A stretch of DNA of 7,272 nt from Spirochaeta sp. Its GTDB lineage: Bacteria; Spirochaetota; Spirochaetia; DSM-2461. Shown in pieces: positions 6,245-7,272 of this stretch. The translations under genes and the position numbers were made by a program. The notes below the pieces were generated by a model. It was not told where the DNA came from. It worked only from the letters and a program-made list of their open reading frames with translations, and searched no databases. Each line of letters opens with the position of its first letter. Within the stretch, counting starts at the first letter, position 1. The stretch covers positions 1-7,272 of the forward strand of contig DAOVYP010000104.1 of the NCBI GenBank assembly GCA_030635565.1, read 5' to 3'.

Positions 6245-7272
6245 GTGATCCTTCGAACCCGCAGATTCCACCTGTTGTATCTTCTCATTATTCCCAAACG
6301 AAGAGAGCGAAGTACCCTCGGGTATTTCCGAACGAGTGCCGGGAAAGAATGGTTTAATACCCCGCGGCTTGCCGCGGAACGGGAGCCGCTCAAGCGGCTC
6401 CGGGTCCAGGGCTTGCCCTGGGGTATGATACCATTCATCGCCTTACTGCTTCTCGCAGGCTGTGATGAGTTCGGTCTCCTGGGAAATGGTATTTCCGATA
6501 CGATGATTCGCATGGCCGGGGATGAAGGATTCCTGAATCCCGGGGAAGAAATCGACCTGTGGGTTGAATCCGAGGATAACCCACCCGACCTGATATCGGC
6601 CAGGTTGGAGAGTGAAAGTGGATCCATATGGAAGGTAAAGGTCGAACCGCCGAGCACCGGATGGGACAATTCTTACGGAGAAGTCGGTGGACTGCTCATT
6701 CCCGATACGATTCCTGAAGGATCCTATGTTCTGGTGACCGAAGCCTGGCTTGGTGAGAAGCTGCTGACCGAGGAACACAGGGACTTGTATGTTCTCAATG
6801 GTGAATGGGCCATCAGGGGACTGGAACTCTTTCCTCCTCAGGCTGTTTCGGGCGGCATGTTTTTCATACGGGTTTTAATGGAGCTCCCGGACGGTACCGA
6901 TCCCTGGCTTCGATGGATTCAGGATGATAAACCCGTGGCGGAGGGATTCTCTTCCGCCGGTTGGAATGAGGTAATACTGAATGCGGGAAATAACCCCGGG
7001 GTGCGGTCATTGACAGTCGAACTCCATCTTGAAGAGCCTGCCGCCGAAGAAGCTCCGGTTCGATCATTTTCCACTGAACTGTACACCGTTGATTTCCAGA
7101 CACCGGGAGCCGACAGTCTCGGACCTCCTGAATCTTATCCGATTCTCATGCATTTCGACGGAACTCTGAAAAACGATTCGATGTACGGGTTGGATATGGA
7201 GCCGGAAATCCTTGGAAAGCCCAGACCTGTTTTCACCGGGGAAGGTATGGGTTTCCGTTTTACCGATGGAGA
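6245..7272 (+). CDS. Lipoprotein with LamG-like domain; start uncertain; cut by window edge
   Basis: The plus-strand frame is open from a TAA at 6239-6241 to the right edge, so the C-terminus is missing. A lipobox LLLLAGC is encoded shortly after ATG 6425 (Cys at residue 13 from that ATG), giving an outer- or inner-membrane lipoprotein. The next 220 or so residues are acidic and strand-rich with no motif I recognise, probably Ig-like sandwich domains. From about 7133 the sequence YPILMHFDGTLKNDS, then GKPRPVFTGEGMGFRFTDG, fits the start of a LamG/concanavalin-type jellyroll. Two starts are possible. GTG 6245 gives VILRTRRFHLLYLLII, a normal signal-peptide beginning, but then 46 residues derived from a hairpin cluster before the hydrophobic core resumes. 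ATG 6425 gives a signal peptide of 12 residues without positive charge. I list the longer form because a TATATT box fits it. The gene may equally be restarted at 6425 or damaged. Confidence 0.65.
   Translation, partial: MILRTRRFHLLYLLIIPKRRERSTLGYFRTSAGKEWFNTPRLAAEREPLKRLRVQGLPWGMIPFIALLLLAGCDEFGLLGNGISDTMIRMAGDEGFLNPGEEIDLWVESEDNPPDLISARLESESGSIWKVKVEPPSTGWDNSYGEVGGLLIPDTIPEGSYVLVTEAWLGEKLLTEEHRDLYVLNGEWAIRGLELFPPQAVSGGMFFIRVLMELPDGTDPWLRWIQDDKPVAEGFSSAGWNEVILNAGNNPGVRSLTVELHLEEPAAEEAPVRSFSTELYTVDFQTPGADSLGPPESYPILMHFDGTLKNDSMYGLDMEPEILGKPRPVFTGEGMGFRFTDG
6293..6430. mobile_element. Putative in-frame palindromic insertion (RPE/REP-like)
   Basis: These 138 nt (46 codons) separate the two halves of what looks like one lipoprotein signal peptide. 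Removing them joins VILRTRRFHLLYLLII to PFIALLLLAGC, giving charged n-region, hydrophobic core and lipobox with Cys at 27. The edges carry similar 9-mers, ATTATTCCC (6287-6295) and ATGATACCA (6425-6433), which match at 6 of 9 positions. The interior is almost wholly hairpin DNA. It encodes no transposase, so it would have to be mobilised in trans. The exact ends are an inference. Confidence 0.45.
6309..6328. repeat. Hairpin with 9-bp stem
   Basis: GAAGTACCC-TC-GGGTATTTC forms a 9-bp stem with one G-U pair. It is the first of four hairpins in the 5' part of the lipoprotein frame and lies outside the larger inverted repeat. Confidence 0.7.
6347..6436. repeat. Compound inverted repeat enclosing three hairpins
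   Basis: The outer arms 6347-6363 and 6420-6436 (17 nt each, 15 matching) start GAATGGT and end ATACCCC on the left, and mirror this on the right. Inside are three adjacent perfect stems: CCGCGGC-TT-GCCGCGG (6362-6377), GGAGCCGCT-CA-AGCGGCTCC (6382-6401) and CCAGGGC-TT-GCCCTGG (6406-6421). The first and third share the same GGC-TT-GCC tip and abut opposite outer arms, as if two copies of one ATACCCC-stem-GGGGTAT palindrome had each lost one arm around a central third hairpin. This is typical of REP/BIME-like repeats. The whole can fold as a cloverleaf-like four-way junction in DNA or RNA, although the outer stem and the inner stems share two bases at each side. Confidence 0.85.

Noticed and set aside
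6347..6436. The cloverleaf-like repeat as a tRNA or tRNA-like gene
   Set aside because: It has no TTCGA T-loop, no D-arm signature and no anticodon arm of proper size; the loops are only 2-4 nt.
6293..6436. CRISPR array
   Set aside because: The hairpins are not regularly spaced direct repeats with unique spacers, and no cas gene is present.
6238..6778. Minus-strand open frames across the lipoprotein 5' region
   Set aside because: They have no recognisable motif, whereas the plus frame has a perfect lipobox and stays open to the edge.

Overview
This is a bacterial window of moderately high GC with seven largely intact protein genes, one tRNA gene and one protein gene cut by the left edge. 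The taxon cannot be fixed from the sequence. The gene set is typical of an uncultured, probably anaerobic Gram-negative bacterium: queuosine synthesis, PTS-type regulation of a cation antiporter, an exported DOMON protein and a lipoprotein with a LamG-like domain. Two TAnnTTTG boxes upstream of the PTS gene and several starts without a Shine-Dalgarno sequence hint weakly at the FCB (Bacteroidetes-related) group, but this is an inference.

Layout from left to right: a minus-strand N-terminal fragment runs off the left edge (1-97) and looks like the start of a transposase. A PHP-domain phosphoesterase follows on the minus strand (249-842). It is divergent, with a very short gap, from an epoxyqueuosine reductase gene queG (867-1973). 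queG converges on an exported DOMON protein (1968-2477, minus) and the two share a palindromic TTATAA stop. A tRNA-Arg(CCU) gene (2566-2639, minus) has a good sigma70-type promoter.

From 2812 the strand switches to plus. A free-standing PTS IIA/PtsN-like protein overlaps by 1 nt a CPA2 cation:proton antiporter, so the pair is almost certainly one regulated transport operon. A peptidase T-like M20 aminopeptidase follows after 38 bp. The last gene is a lipoprotein with Ig-like and LamG-like regions that runs off the right edge.

The most unusual feature is the 5' end of the lipoprotein gene. A cluster of four hairpins, three of them inside a 17-bp imperfect inverted repeat, lies at 6309-6436. 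The reading frame stays open through it, and removing exactly 138 nt (46 codons) would rebuild a normal lipoprotein signal peptide. This resembles an in-frame palindromic element insertion of the kind known from Rickettsia (RPE). A second pattern is a TANNNT hexamer ending exactly 6 nt before four start codons that lack a Shine-Dalgarno sequence, which suggests leaderless transcripts. There is no gene-free stretch over 300 bases; the longest gaps are 98-248 and 2640-2811. I saw no CRISPR array, rRNA or complete mobile element, and no obvious new defence system.
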